Source: Citrus sinensis
Taxonomy: Eukaryota > Streptophyta > Magnoliopsida > Sapindales > Rutaceae
Direction: 5' to 3'
NCBI RefSeq assembly: GCF_022201045.2
Contig: NC_068559.1
Location: 26,543,501 to 26,607,500 of the forward strand
DNA: 64,000 nt
Shown here: one piece after another, positions 37,848 to 50,309 of the stretch
Numbering within the stretch: the stretch's first letter is position 1
How the letters are laid out: each line of letters begins with the position of its first letter
Made by a program: the position numbers and the translations under genes
The notes under the pieces: model-generated
Told to the model about the DNA's origin: nothing
What the model saw: the letters and a program-made list of their open reading frames with translations, nothing else
Databases searched by the model: none

Positions 37848-40800
37848 CTTCCTTGAGTCTTACGCTCGAGTCGCCTCTTTCTCCCTTCTCTCCTGCGAAT
37901 CGTTTGTCACCCTAGAGCAAGACTGGTGGAGGCACGGGGTTCAAATTCTGTCCAGCTTTATACGAAGACCTCGCCGCCCTTAGAAAACTGACCATAATCT
38001 GTGAACTTATAGTTGTGTTTGTGACCAATATTATACTTGTACTGACTAAAATACCCATGGGTCGATTTGATGCCGGCCCGTAAGTTCAAGCAAAAGCCCA
38101 ACTCTTCAATCCGGTTAAAAAGACGTGAATTTTTCGATCCGGTTGCTTAAACCCGCGCGGACCCGGCATCCGGGTGTGAAAATATGCCGCAAGAATTCAA
38201 AGCTCTGGCCTACTTTAGAATATGGATTGAGGAGGGCGGTCCGGCAATGATGCTTTAGTCTGTTAAACGTGTTCCAATTCAAACAAAATTTTGATCATAA
38301 TCCTACACGCGTATTGACATTGACTGCCACCTTTTTATTCCCCCCCCCCCCCCCCCCCCCTATTATTCAATTTTTTTTTTCAACATAAAATAAGAATGAT
38401 TTTGGTCGGTTTTAGCATATATACGACGAGAAATTTTATATTATTATGATGCAATAGGAGCCAGGAGGCTTCTTCTATTGAAAATTATTTAAATTTTGGT
38501 CATCATTCAATTGATTTTAACACCAATTCATTTGCTTTTTTGACGGTGGTGGTCTGAATACGGCTCAATCTAGCCTCAAATTATTGGACTATTTTATTAA
38601 AAAAGAAATGTAATTGTTAAATTTTCAATTAAACAAAGTTATTGCTTTAAAACGTGTATCACATTTATGAAAAATGTACATTGTCATAAAAGATTTCTCA
38701 CCTTACAATATTGATTGCTGCGAGCATTATTATATCAGTTTGTATAACCAATCAAAACCATAAAAGATAATACAAAAGGAGTTAATTGGATACATATCTA
38801 TAGCGAGGGAGTCTAATATTGTGTGTGTTATGTCTAATGATAGGGGTATTGTTGGCTAATGTGTCTTTAATGCACTTTTTCCCTCCATATCTAATTAATT
38901 TTTATGATATCATGAATAAAAAATTAAGACATTAATATTGTAAATAAATATAAATTATATAAATAAAATATTAGACTTATAAATTCAACATAAATTTTGT
39001 AATTGTTTGTTAAAAATTTAAAATCTGAAATTTTATAAATTTCGGACCTTTTTTAAAATTTGTTTGTTTATTTTTTGTAATTTATCTATGATTTTAAGAT
39101 ATTTACATCGGAATAGAAAAATAAATTTTGTGACTATTATCTCGATGCCATATATATATTTAAAATATATTTATTTCCTAAACTAAAAAATTAGTCCTTT
39201 TTGTTTTGATTTGCAATGATATAAATGTCAAATAACTATGTTTAAAATTTTTTTATTTATAAAACAAACAAAATGCCACTTATATTTAGACATTAAAAGA
39301 AAAAAAATGAACATGTCATTCAAATATTTGTATTCAAATCCATTCAAATTTTAAAACTAATAAATCAACATTAAGTGCAAAATAAAACATAAATTATAAA
39401 AATGGAGTAGAAGACTTATAAATAGAAAGTAAAATAAGTGAATTAATATAAAATTAGTAAATTGATGATTTGATATATTATTGATAAAAAAAGAAAAGCT
39501 TATAAATACAATATAAAACTAGTAAATCAATAGAAGTGCAAAATAAAATACAAAATTTGAAAATGAAATATAAGACATAAATAAAACATAAAACAAGTAA
39601 AATAATATAAGAGTGGCAAATTGGTTTCTTACTATTAAGCAAAATAAAAACTTATAAAAATCAACATCAAGTGTAAAATAAAATATAAATTTTATAGATT
39701 GCACCTAAAATTTGTTAATGAAAGGTAAAATAAGTAAATTGATGCAAGAGTTATTGAAAAAAATAAAAGAATGCAAATTGAAAATAAAAACTCATTATAA
39801 TATTGATTACCATATATATTTATTGATTTTGTATTTAAATTGAATAATAATAGTTTTGGATTTATATAATATGCATAATGTTTTATTAATGATAGAATAT
39901 ATTTTCAAATTTGAATTTTAAAAACCTATTCTTTTAATGATGATTATATATTCTTCTACACTTCCTCAACAACAACCTAAAATAGTCTTTGAGTACAAGT
40001 AAGGAGCAAAATTTAAAACTACACAAAATATGCAAAAGATTCAAAATTAGATCTAATTTAATTGATATATCATATATGTGTTTACTAATATAAGAATAGA
40101 GTGATGATACAGTCACAAACTCTTGCACAAACTTATCTTGTATAAATTGATTTGACATTAATTCATTTGTTGAATGAAAATACAAAATAATAAAAATAGA
40201 TCATGTGGGTCAATAAATATTTAATTCAACCAATTTTATCATGCTACATTAATTTGTATAGAATAAATTTATACAAAAGTTTGTAACTATATTATTACTC
40301 ATTTAGTTTTAGTTACTTAAGGTAAATGAATAAACTATTTTTCACTATAATTTTATAGAAACACTGCTAATTGTTTTAATAATTAAAATTTTATATAAAT
40401 TTATTTATTTTATTTTTTATTTACTAATTTTATGTATAATTTATAAAATTTATATTTATTATACTTGTGATATCGTAATTTTAACCACGTTATAGAATTT
40501 GCATTGTGGGTGCTTCTTTTTCTGTCAAAAACGTTCAACATTATGAGGGAATCTTCAAAGCTAAAATAGGAAACCATACAATATTGGCTTGGCGATGAAA
40601 AAAATAAAAATTGTAAATACGGTTAGAAATAATTTTATCAAAATATTGGGACGTGGGGTCCTTGAAAATAAAAATACAATTAATTATCAAATTGCAATCT
40701 TCCACGATCGCAACCATTCATTCCGCTTTCATTGAACTTCGACATGTTTTTGAAGCTTGCTTCTGACTCCACACCATTCAATTACAAGAAAAAAATGAAA

Positions 40801-41449
40801 AAAAAAAAAAGACTAGTAACAAAACTTGAAAATTCCGCAATTGATATGACACGACAGGATGATTGATTCAGCCAGCGTGCAATGTACATACATTGATCAT
40901 ATATCATAGAATCTGGCACGTCACTGCAGTCTTCACTCCCACCGTGTGATTTCCAGAGAATCCGACGCGATCTTGATAATCATGAACCATACAACAAGGA
41001 ACACAAGGTTGGTTTTAATAAAATTTGTTTATATTTATTAATTATAAATGCAAGCAGCAGCAGCAGCAGCATTTGAGTTGAGTTTTTGGTTTTGGATGGT
41101 GGTTAGCTGATTCCGTGAAGCAAGGGACCATCAATGCCTCGTCGTTTTGCTCACCCGCCAAAATTTACCCGCCAACTACAAGACTGAGGGCGCGGGGCCC
41201 AGTGGGACCCACGAATGGGGAAGAGGAAGCAGTCAGCCAACCGCGCACTCTCTCTTTTCCCGCTTTTATATTAAATTCTTGTTGAATGGGCCTCGTACCG
41301 ACCACCACGGCATCTCTGCTCATTCGTATTATTGCATATGATTCTTGGTTTAGTCATTCTAATTTTGTTTTTTTTTTTTTGGGTCATCATTTGTTTGTGG
41401 TTTATTTCAACCGTTTTAAGTTTAGGAAGCGTCCACGGCGTGATTGAAA

Positions 41450-41485
<36 letters not shown>

Positions 41486-42540
41486 CAAAACTCACAAGAG
41501 ATTAAAAAAAAAAAAAAGCAACCGATCAGTTGAATTGAATTCATAATTCTTTTTTAGTGTAAAGATCAATTGGGAAATTTTCTCAAAATTGATTGGGTTG
41601 ATTCGGTTTGATCTTTATATCCTCTCGCTTAATGTTTGTTTGACTTAGTAATTCGGGTTTCACAGATTAAATGCATTAGTATTCTTTTTTTTTTTCGGGG
41701 GGCATACATAACCTTTTGGTGGACTTTTTTGACCTGCTTAGTAGGTTAGCGAAACTCATTTTATGGTGTCATTCAAAGTTTATTTGTCCGGTCTAACGGC
41801 CCAACATTCCGCTTACTTTAGTGAGCTTAAAAACTAGGAAATTGGGAATGCTTACAAGAGTAAAGCCGGTTGAGACGGCAGACGAGGACTGTTTGTCATT
41901 AGAAGAATTTATGCTGAACGGGACTATATATTATGATAAAAGTTTTTTTATTGCTTCACATGATTGTTAATAATTTAGTCTTTTTTTTTTAATTAGGTGA
42001 TAATTTAGTTTTTTTTTTTTCCAAAAAAAAAAGTTGCTAAAATTTGCCGTTAAATAATAAATAAGACAGGGAAGATAAAGGAGGTAAATTAAGCGTAATA
42101 AATTTTCGAGAGTAAAAAACAAAAAGAAAATCGAGAATGTTGGTAACGGATGGTGAAGGAGTGCAGGTTACATGAAACAACAGTTATTTAAGCAGAAATC
42201 GAGAAACCAAAACAAAAACCGCTCGTTTTTTCGACTCCAATTGTGGGCTCCACTCCCACACTGTTAAACTTAAACCAGACGTTTTACACGTTACAAAATC
42301 CAACCCGCTGCACCGCAAGCAATTTCACTTTCACATTTAACACAATAACACTCACTTGGTGCTGTTCGGTTGTTCTTAAACTGGAATTTATCAACAAACA
42401 AATAAATTAATTCATTAATAGATAATACAACCATTAACCAAAAGCAAACAAAAACAAAAAGAAACCACACCAGTTTGCGTAACCCCAACTTAAGTGTCTG
42501 TCCGCAGTATCACCACCACCACCGATTCATTCATTCATTT
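37848..42540. other. AT-rich intergenic stretch, no supported gene
   Basis: About 4.7 kb between the divergent RPB10 and BOI-type genes. It includes a poly-C tract (38341-38360), a degenerate repeat array near 39.36-39.76 kb, a (CAG)n tract at about 41053-41070 and a (TA)n tract at about 41459-41485. The last 1.4 kb is less AT-biased and probably holds the promoter of the RING ligase gene. No open frame here is credible. Confidence 0.4.
39356..39770. repeat. Degenerate tandem array, about three copies of roughly 150 bp
   Basis: Similar blocks begin at 39362 (aaatcaacattaagtgcaaa), 39524 (aaatcaatagaagtgcaaaa) and 39658 (aaatcaacatcaagtgtaaa). Each is followed by ataaaa(t/c)ata-type sequence, a gaaa(g/t)-taaaataagt block and a stretch with ttattgataaa or ttattgaaaa. 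Spacings of 162 and 134 show indels between old copies. Confidence 0.5.
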
Positions 42541-44187
42541 CCTTTCAATAATTTACCCCCGCTCCCACAGCACCTTCTCTCTGTCTCCTCTTTTTTTTTT
42601 TTCCCTCTCCTCTCACTCATTTAAAGATTCATTTACGTTACGATTCATCCTCTTCCGCTTCATTTTCGTATGACTTTTAGATCCTAGATGATCGCTTGCT
42701 CTTTCTGATTGCATTTTCAGGTGTTTGTTCTCAACCGGGTTTTCTCTTTTGTTTTGTTTGTGGATTTTTGTTCTGTTTAGATTATCAAAAAAGATTTTTT
42801 TTTTCTGGGTTTCATCTTGTTTTTGTTTTTGATGATACTGCAGGATCTTGGGCAGTGGTTGTTTTCTTGAAGTGATCAAATAGTCTGCGTCTTGCACAGG
42901 TAGAAGGCTGTTCTTTTATGTTCTTATTTGATGCTTGTCTTCATGATGCGGGTTAATCTCTGCTCTTGATCTATTAGCTTTTAGTGATTCTTTTTGCTTT
43001 CTACTATCTCGGTTTTTTCTTTATAATTGGTCAAATATGAAATTTTTTTTTTTTTGGATTCTTGATAATCTCTTATCATCTTGATGTGATGACGACCATA
43101 ATTGTTTGTATAAAAAATTAGAAAAATAAATTCTTGGTTGCAATCCATGTACCCCTGTTCATTTCCCCTGCACCAACATCTTAAGTTGGGTATCTGGGTT
43201 TTCAGATGCTTATGTTTCTTAATCTCCAGGTTGAATGTTTCTTTTGATTATAATCACCTTTCTCTTTTCAAGTTTCCAAAACATTTATTATTATTTGTAT
43301 TTTTTCTGCCTTGCATGGTTTGCATTTACTATTTATACTAAATATCTATCTGTTTGGCAGTCCCGTATGTGGGTTTTAATGATCTAAATAGATTTATGTC
43401 ACTTTCTCCTTTTGTTTCAGTTTACCTAAATGCTCTAAAAGTTGTAACGTACTGATGATAATTTTTGATGTTCTGCTACCATCTTTGGAGTGGTCTTTAA
43501 AGGCCGAAAATTCTTAACTAAATACGGGCTTGTGTGCATTCATGTGCTTCCCAGAATTGATTGATTTATCATGTGATGTTTTGTATGAATATATTGTGAA
43601 TAACATGGAAGTTAAATTGTGTTTAATTCATTGAGAATCGATGGGAGTTTATGCTGCAATTAGAATGTAGTCCATCCTCATTTTGTTGACACGTGCTAAT
43701 AACTAAATGCTTTGATTCATAAGCTTATGCCATATTTTGTCGGTTACATCGTGCGCATACTGCAAGAATATTCTAAACTGGTATTCAAATTGCCTGCCCT
43801 CACCTTATTATGAATCTTGTATCCTATGTTTTCTGCTTCTGAAATACTGAAACTTATTAATAATCCTTCTAAGATTTTTGTAGAAAGTTGTTTGCGTTTT
43901 AATGAGAAGTGAGTTATTGTTTTCCAGTTATATGAACTAAGTTTCCTATGGGAGCAGAGTTCCATAAATATGTGTTTTCATAAACTTCTAATGTCATAGC
44001 TAGATGTCTTTCATGTTAACCAAAAAACTAAAACTTGTCATCTTTTACCTTGAATTTCGCTAGCACAGGCATTCCCCAGAAGTTTCCCTGATCCTGCTGT
44101 AACTTACACCTTCAATTTTTATGCAGGTGAATATAGCGACTTTTCTATCTGCTGTATATTTAGCGTAATTAGCCCTATCATTGTAAA
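42541..44187 (+). promoter_or_regulatory. 5' UTR with a 1.2-kb leader intron of the RING ligase gene
   Basis: A CT-rich leader (tctctctgtctcc near 42577) fits a transcription start close to 42.55 kb. A donor at 42900 (cacag|gtagaa) and an acceptor ending at 44126 (tatgcag|gtgaat) would remove about 1.23 kb and leave about 60 bases before ATG 44188. Long leader introns are common in plant genes of this type. This is inferred from splice-site sequence only. Confidence 0.5.
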
Positions 44188-45728
44188 ATGTTGGGAGGCA
44201 ATAATGGCAATCCTGTTGTTCCGGTTTTCCTGGATGAGAATAGTTTTCAGTATCAGACTAATGCATCAAATCAGCTGCAGTTGTTTGGAAACTGTAAGCC
44301 CATTTCTCATTCAATTAACATATTCATTTTTACCATTTGTTTGCTTCATTATTTTCCTTTATATTTTTCTATTGAGTACTTTGCCCCATTCCTTTTCTTC
44401 CTTTGAAAGCTGTTTTACTTGCAAAAAGAAAATGAATTGCGAAAATTAAATCTCTCGGAGAGTTGGACGTTTAGTTGTTTTGGACTGATTGTAATGTCCA
44501 ATCCTTGTTTCAGTACCGGCTGGGTGTAGCATTGATCCTGTCAATTATTTTGGGAATGAGCATATCCATCCTATGCTTCGGCCCAACAAACGTGGCAGGG
44601 AAACAGAAGATTTCTCAAGGCAGCAAAAGCTGCAGATCTCTTTGAATTCAAACATCTGTCAAGATGAAGCCGATCGCTCAGCAAGCATTCTGAATCCCAA
44701 TCCTGTATCTACAGGGTTAAGGCTATCCTATGATGATGATGAACGCAACTCATCTGTAACTTCTGCAAGTGGAAGTATGACTGCAGCACCACCAATCATC
44801 TTGTCCCTTGCTGATAATGTTAGGACTGAGCTTGATCGGCAGAAAGAAGAATTTGATCAATATATCAAAGTTCAGGTACCTATGGTCTCTAAGCTTAGCT
44901 ACAGTTGCTTTTCCAGGACATGCCATTGCTTTACGTCTATATCAAATTTGTTCTCTGTACATTTTTTCTTGGTATGTATCAAATGATCTGATGCTTGATT
45001 ATGCACCATCTGAAACCTAGGATTCCAGGATTCCTGAGATGACTAGGACTGGTAGAATCTTCTCCATTTCCATACACCATAGGATGTTGAACTCAGTGAT
45101 CATCTAATTGCATATTTGTTTATTGTAATGACATATTGGTATCGTTAGAGTGTTCAAATTCATCTTCATCTTTATTACTCTTTTTGAACAGGAAGAATAC
45201 TTGGCAAAGGGGGTTCAGGACATGAAGCAGAGACACATGGCTTCATTCCTTTCAGCTATTGAAAAAGGTCTCGCCAAAAAACTGCAGGAGAAGGACATGG
45301 AGATAGAAAACATGAACCGGAAGAACAGGGAACTGATTGAGAGAATAAAGCAAATGGCTGCTGAAGCTCAGAATTGGCACTACAGGGCTAAGTACAATGA
45401 GTCTGTTGTTAATTTACTTAAGAGCAACCTGCAGCAGGCAATTTCACAGGGTGCTGACCAAGGGAAGGAAGGATTTGGAGACAGTGAAGTTGACGATGCT
45501 GCCTCATACATCAACACTAACAACTATCTGACCGTTCCAAGTGGGCCTGGAAAATCCATCTCCCGGAATCATCAGATGATCTGCAGAGCATGCAAGGCAA
45601 AGGAGGCCTCTGTGTTGTTGATGCCCTGTAGGCATCTGTGTTTATGTAAAGATTGTGATGTGTTAGTCGCCGTTTGTCCAGTATGCCAGTTTGTGAAAAA
45701 TGCTAGTGTCCTGGTGCACCTGTCCTAA
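44188..45728 (+). CDS. BOI-related RING-type E3 ubiquitin ligase
   Basis: Three coding exons: 44188-44293, 44514-44875, 45192-45728. They join in frame to 334 residues. The protein has the build of the plant BOI/BRG (SBP1-like) family. The N-terminus is variable and low in structure. A conserved central block follows (LSLADNVRTELDRQKEEFDQ ... HMASFLSAIEKGLAKKLQEK), continuing into a coiled coil to about residue 230. The RING lies at the extreme C-terminus (about 287-321): CRACKAKEASVLLMPCRHLC, CKDCD, CPVCQ. Arabidopsis BOI-type ligases act in stress and cell-death control, some with DELLA partners; the target here is unknown. All zinc ligands are present. Converges with RBM48. Confidence 0.92.
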
Positions 45729-46499
45729 ACTGTGAAGCAAATTATCCAAAAATGAAAAGTTACCTACGCCCTTCCTGTGTGATAGTTGGGGTTTTCTTTG
45801 TTGAAATCTTGAATTTCATGTTCAGTAATCAACCATTGCCAAAAAGATGGAATTGCACAATTTTCTTTGGTGTATGCCATCACACTTTAGCTTTGATTTT
45901 GCATATTGTCAGAAGGTAAGATTTTGGGCTTTGCTTAAATGTTTGCTTAGGCACCATTCCGCCCTACTCTTTCCATCTGACGGATATAAGAAGTGCTCAT
46001 TTTCGTTGTGCAATTTAGTTGCTTTTGTGTGTGTAAACTCACACTCAAGTCTTAACACTTCCTGCAGTGGCGACTAGTTTACTCTATGTCTTGTTAGCCA
46101 TTAACCAAACCGCCATTCAAATTCAGAAAAACAAGCAAACTTTATATTGATCAAACTTTGTTGATGCATTCAGGGTCCTTTTCCAAATACTAATAAAAGA
46201 ATAAGATTTATATTGATCAAGGTTACATGCTACACATTGTTGGACATTGTTTCAACAAAGGACAATAAGCATGAAATTTTCACATGGATTCAACACTAAA
46301 AAGAAAAAGGAAAAAAAATTAAAAGAATAAAAATCTGTGGTCACCAAAAATTAAGATCTGATGGCCACAGTTTACAGGCGCCAGGCGAAGTGATGTGCCA
46401 TTGACCAGAAGGAGGAGCAACATAATGATTGTTACAAAAGGTGAAACTGAAAAACCCAATTGGTGCATCCAGCTGAGTTTCTCCATTCCCCAAAATTTA
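45729..46499. other. Converging 3' ends, no gene seen
   Basis: 3' UTRs of the RING ligase (+) and RBM48 (-). Short plus and minus frames here are hydrophobic, lack support and overlap the RBM48 last exon region. Nothing else is seen. Confidence 0.4.
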
Positions 46500-48574
46500 T
46501 TAGATTCTTCTTCTATTGTCAATTCTTGGTTTCTTTGATGCTGGTCTAGCTTGTAGATGCTCAGTACTAGATTCAATCTAAAAGAAGAAGAGAGAAGATA
46601 GAGAATAAATTTTATAGAACAGTAGCTAATTTCTAGGAAGGAAAATGAAGCCACAAAGGCTTATCACCTTATTGAGCTTCTCCCTGACCAATCGAACTGT
46701 CTGATTCATTGATTGAGATGCAAAATAATCCTGGGATGGAATTACAGTAGAATACAAAATTGTTAGTCCAGGGCAATCAGCCATCTATCAACTTCCAGTC
46801 TTCCACCACTTTGCATGATAAAGTTCAGATATTTAACAAGAACATGTCAAGTAATATTAAAACTATACTGTGCCTAATAAATACCCACAAATGATCCAAG
46901 TGACTATGTTTCTATAAGACATGAACATTGAGCAAAACATTTAACTTAAAGGTGAGAAACCCTAAATGGAGGAATAATTTTTTATTGTCTAACAAATGCC
47001 TGAAAATATCAATCTAAAATTAGGTGGAATTTAGCAGGGATTAAGCATTAGAGAGTACAATTAACCCGCCCTGATTGAAGATCAGTATGCTGCTTCTCTT
47101 ATGCTTTCATTGCATAGACATTTCAATTGTAGTTCTTCACAATATTCTTAAGGGAACAATGGTGACTAAGACACAATACTGAGATCCCAAAATAAAAAAA
47201 AAATGACATTGCATATAAGGTACTCAAGAATAGCAACCATGCACCTGATGGTGAACTTAACAATTTGACCCAAGTCAACCCACTTAGGTTTAGCAACAGT
47301 AAAGTGGAACTGAATTGTGCACTGAATTTTTAAGTTCAGGCTTATGCTGGCAATTACCAAAATCACAACCCCAAGTTCCTAAGTGCGACCATGAGTAATT
47401 GCTACGTCAACTTATGAAAGATACAGAAGCTATTGGTTGTATTGCACACTGATTCTGCTTTCAAAAAGGTATGGCAAGGAAAGGAAAAAAGATTAGTAAC
47501 ATGCCTTGTCAGAGGAAACCCTTGTGATGGGAGACTCGTTAACATGAGAAATGCGTTGTGATTCACTGGAGGCCCTACAGAGAGGAAAGACAATCAGATG
47601 TACTATCACAACAATAAATTTATATGGCTTTATTAAAATGAAAAAAAATAAAAATAAAAATAAATTTGAACAACCTTTGCCAAGAAGTGATCTGCTCAGA
47701 TACCAGGTTAGGTTGCAAGGGAGCTGTGACCAATGAAGGTTCGCCTAAATCAACTGAACTATGAATGTTAGGCACTTTTGATCTTCCAGCTGACATAAAT
47801 AAATTATAAAACGTGAGCTACAAATCAGCACAAGCAATTAATTTTAACACAAATATTCCCATCACATGCCTCACACATAATAGCAAGTAAAAAGAAAAAA
47901 GAAAAAAGAAAAGTGCTCACAATTCAATCTGGCTAGAACTTCCTTTCTTCTAGTTTCCAACTTATCTTTGGTATCAGCAAGACTCTCAAACTGAGAAGCA
48001 TATGAAACCTTCAGTCTATTGCCAAGGAAAACAAACTCGTCCAACTTTCGTTTCGCAAATCTACCCAGTTTCTCAAGGCAAACATGAATATTCAAAATCA
48101 GAAACACGGATTAATGAACCTACAACATAAATTATAAAAGATCAGAATCAAATTAATAATAAATTCACCTGGCATTGCTGAACAGGCGAAATTTGATAAA
48201 ATAAACATCAGTAAATGGATCACAGTCTTCTGCATCCATTGGTTTACACCTAAAATAATAATAATAATTCGTTAACCTAACCTAAAAAGTTGTCGCAATT
48301 GTACACAAAAATAAAGAGACAAAAGATAGGTTACAAGCTTACTTACTCTTCGATGTCTCCATAAGTAGCGAACAATTTCAACAAATCATCGCCGCAACCT
48401 AAAGACGGAACGTTCCTAACAATCAAGTACCTGAAGTAATAAAAACTAAGAGTGAATTCAAACAAAGAAATCATCGAAACTGATCTTGGTTCTTTGAGAG
48501 CAAGATGAAGACCTAGATTCGTCGCAGACGGTGTATACGCGAACTCCAGGGGGCTCGTCTTTGTATCGAGGCAT
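46500..48574 (-). CDS. RBM48: RNA-binding protein 48 (minor-spliceosome factor)
   Basis: RBM48 works with ARMC7 in splicing of U12-type introns. Exons on the minus strand: 48574-48513, 48430-48347, 48249-48169, 48060-47921, 47789-47675, 47574-47505, 46730-46668, 46577-46500. They join in frame to 230 residues. The start MPRYKDEPPGVRVYTVCDES is diagnostic. The RRM spans about residues 20-100: RYLIVRNVPSLGCGDDLLKL, FATYGDIEECKPMDAEDCDP, VYFIKFRLFSNARFAKRKLD, then FLGNRLKVSYA. The C-terminus is basic (RPASKKPRIDNRRRI). The intron after exon 6 begins GCATGT (GC-AG) and is about 0.77 kb. A head-to-head arrangement with pyroglutamyl-peptidase suggests a shared promoter region (48.6-49.1 kb). Confidence 0.94.
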
Positions 48575-50309
48575 GCTCTGCTTCCAAACCCTAGCAATGA
48601 AATGTAGCCGTTGTTCTCCGTTACAAATTATAATAAACCAGTATTCACTGCGGCCAGTAGGAATGCTAACTTGTAAGATTTTGGCGCCTTTTTTTTTTTT
48701 TTTCTCCCCCTTTTCACACTGTAAAACTGGTTGCTCAAACCATCACCATGATAGATCACAAACTTTTATTTTTTATCTTTTCACGAAATAGTAATATATA
48801 TATATATAATTTCTAATTTTAAAGTTAATATCGCGTAAAACAAATGGGGGGTTTGATTAAAAAAACCCAATACATAATTTGGTATTTGACTTTCAGCAAA
48901 ATTAAAGCACAGCAAATAATTTAATGCCACGTTTCGGAGTCAGCAGAGTACTGGTCAATCAGATAATGAGGAATCTCACCGCTGCCAGATTGGCGGCGGG
49001 CGTTATCTAATTGAGAAGCCGAATAAGACAAAACCGTGGTGGTTTTCGTGCTAAATAAATGCGGGAAGGCGTTTCGTTAACGCTTCCTTGTAATATCCAA
49101 TAAGAGAGACGGAAAGGAAACTTTCCCTCTTGCACTTGCTGCCGCACCATAGCCGGCGGAATTCCCAGGTACTTATCCAATCCAATCCTAATTGCTTTCA
49201 ATTCCAAGTAAAGACTAAACAATTAAAATAGTCAGAATCTATTTAAAAGATGCAAAATTCTTTCTTTTTCTTTTTCTTTTTGATTTTGATGAAGATTCAG
49301 CTTTTTTTTTTCTGCTAAAAGAATCAAACTTATTGAATAACTTGGTTTTATGGTTCATGTAATGATTGATTGAGGAATATTAAAATTGAAACAAATGGAG
49401 TTTCTATTTCATGCTTACGTTTTCCTTTAAATTCTTGATGATAGCCTCTGTTTGACTTCTAGATAGAATAAAAGGTGCCCTTAGGAAGGGTAGTGAGGGA
49501 GAAAAAAGATCTTTTGACTTCAAAATGTGGTGATTACTGGTGAGGCAGGGAATTTTGCTTCTTCTTCTTCCCTTTTTTTTAAAAGAAAGTAAACCTTTCA
49601 TTGAATTAGCAAGAGAACAGATACAACACATCAGCTGGAAATTCATCCAACCATACGACAGATTCTATTTTTCTTAAGGCTAGTTCAGCTAAAGAATAGC
49701 TATGGTGTTACATAATCTAGTAGTGTGTTGAGCTTTGACCTTTAGAAAAGATTTTTATGGTGTTGCTAATTTGAAGAAGGTACTCTATCTAACTGGGTAA
49801 ATAATGCCACCATCTCTTTGAGGGATCATTGTCAAATTCACTCCCCTCTGTTTGAATAGAATCTCTGTTAGCTGCTCTTTCTTCCTCTTGCATGTCAATT
49901 GTCATGGAATTCTTCCCTTATTATTATTTTTATTTTTTTTTGGTTTTTTTTGTGTGTGTGCGCACGCCTGCACTTGGGGTGAGGGTTTACAGGGTCACTG
50001 CATTGTGCAAAAAAAACAAAAAATTTTATGAGACTGTTTCTTTTAATCATCCTTCTAAGCTAGGGACTAGTTTTTAGTTTTGTTCTTTATCTGAGGGTTA
50101 GTTCTCAAAGTTTTGTATTCAGCAGTCTTGACAAACTTGTACCTGGAGAATGGCTGCTTCTGTGTGTTGTACAGGAAACATAGTAATAGTTCTTTCTTGC
50201 TTTATTTTGTTGTTTTCAGAAGGTTGGGGTTCAGTGCATTGCATAGGGAAGATCTACCAGCAGTGTCACCTTGAAAATTGGGAACTGCATCCTTCTGCAA
50301 AGTAAGGAG
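48575..50309 (+). promoter_or_regulatory. Shared upstream region and leader intron of the peptidase gene
   Basis: The divergent ATGs of RBM48 (48574) and the peptidase (50310) lie 1.7 kb apart. A donor at 49169 (ttcccag|gtactt) and an acceptor ending at 50219 (gttttcag|aaggtt) would form a 1.05-kb leader intron for the peptidase. Its first exon would then be around 49.05-49.17 kb. A (TA)n tract is at about 48794-48808. Open frames inside the proposed intron are not credible. Confidence 0.5.
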
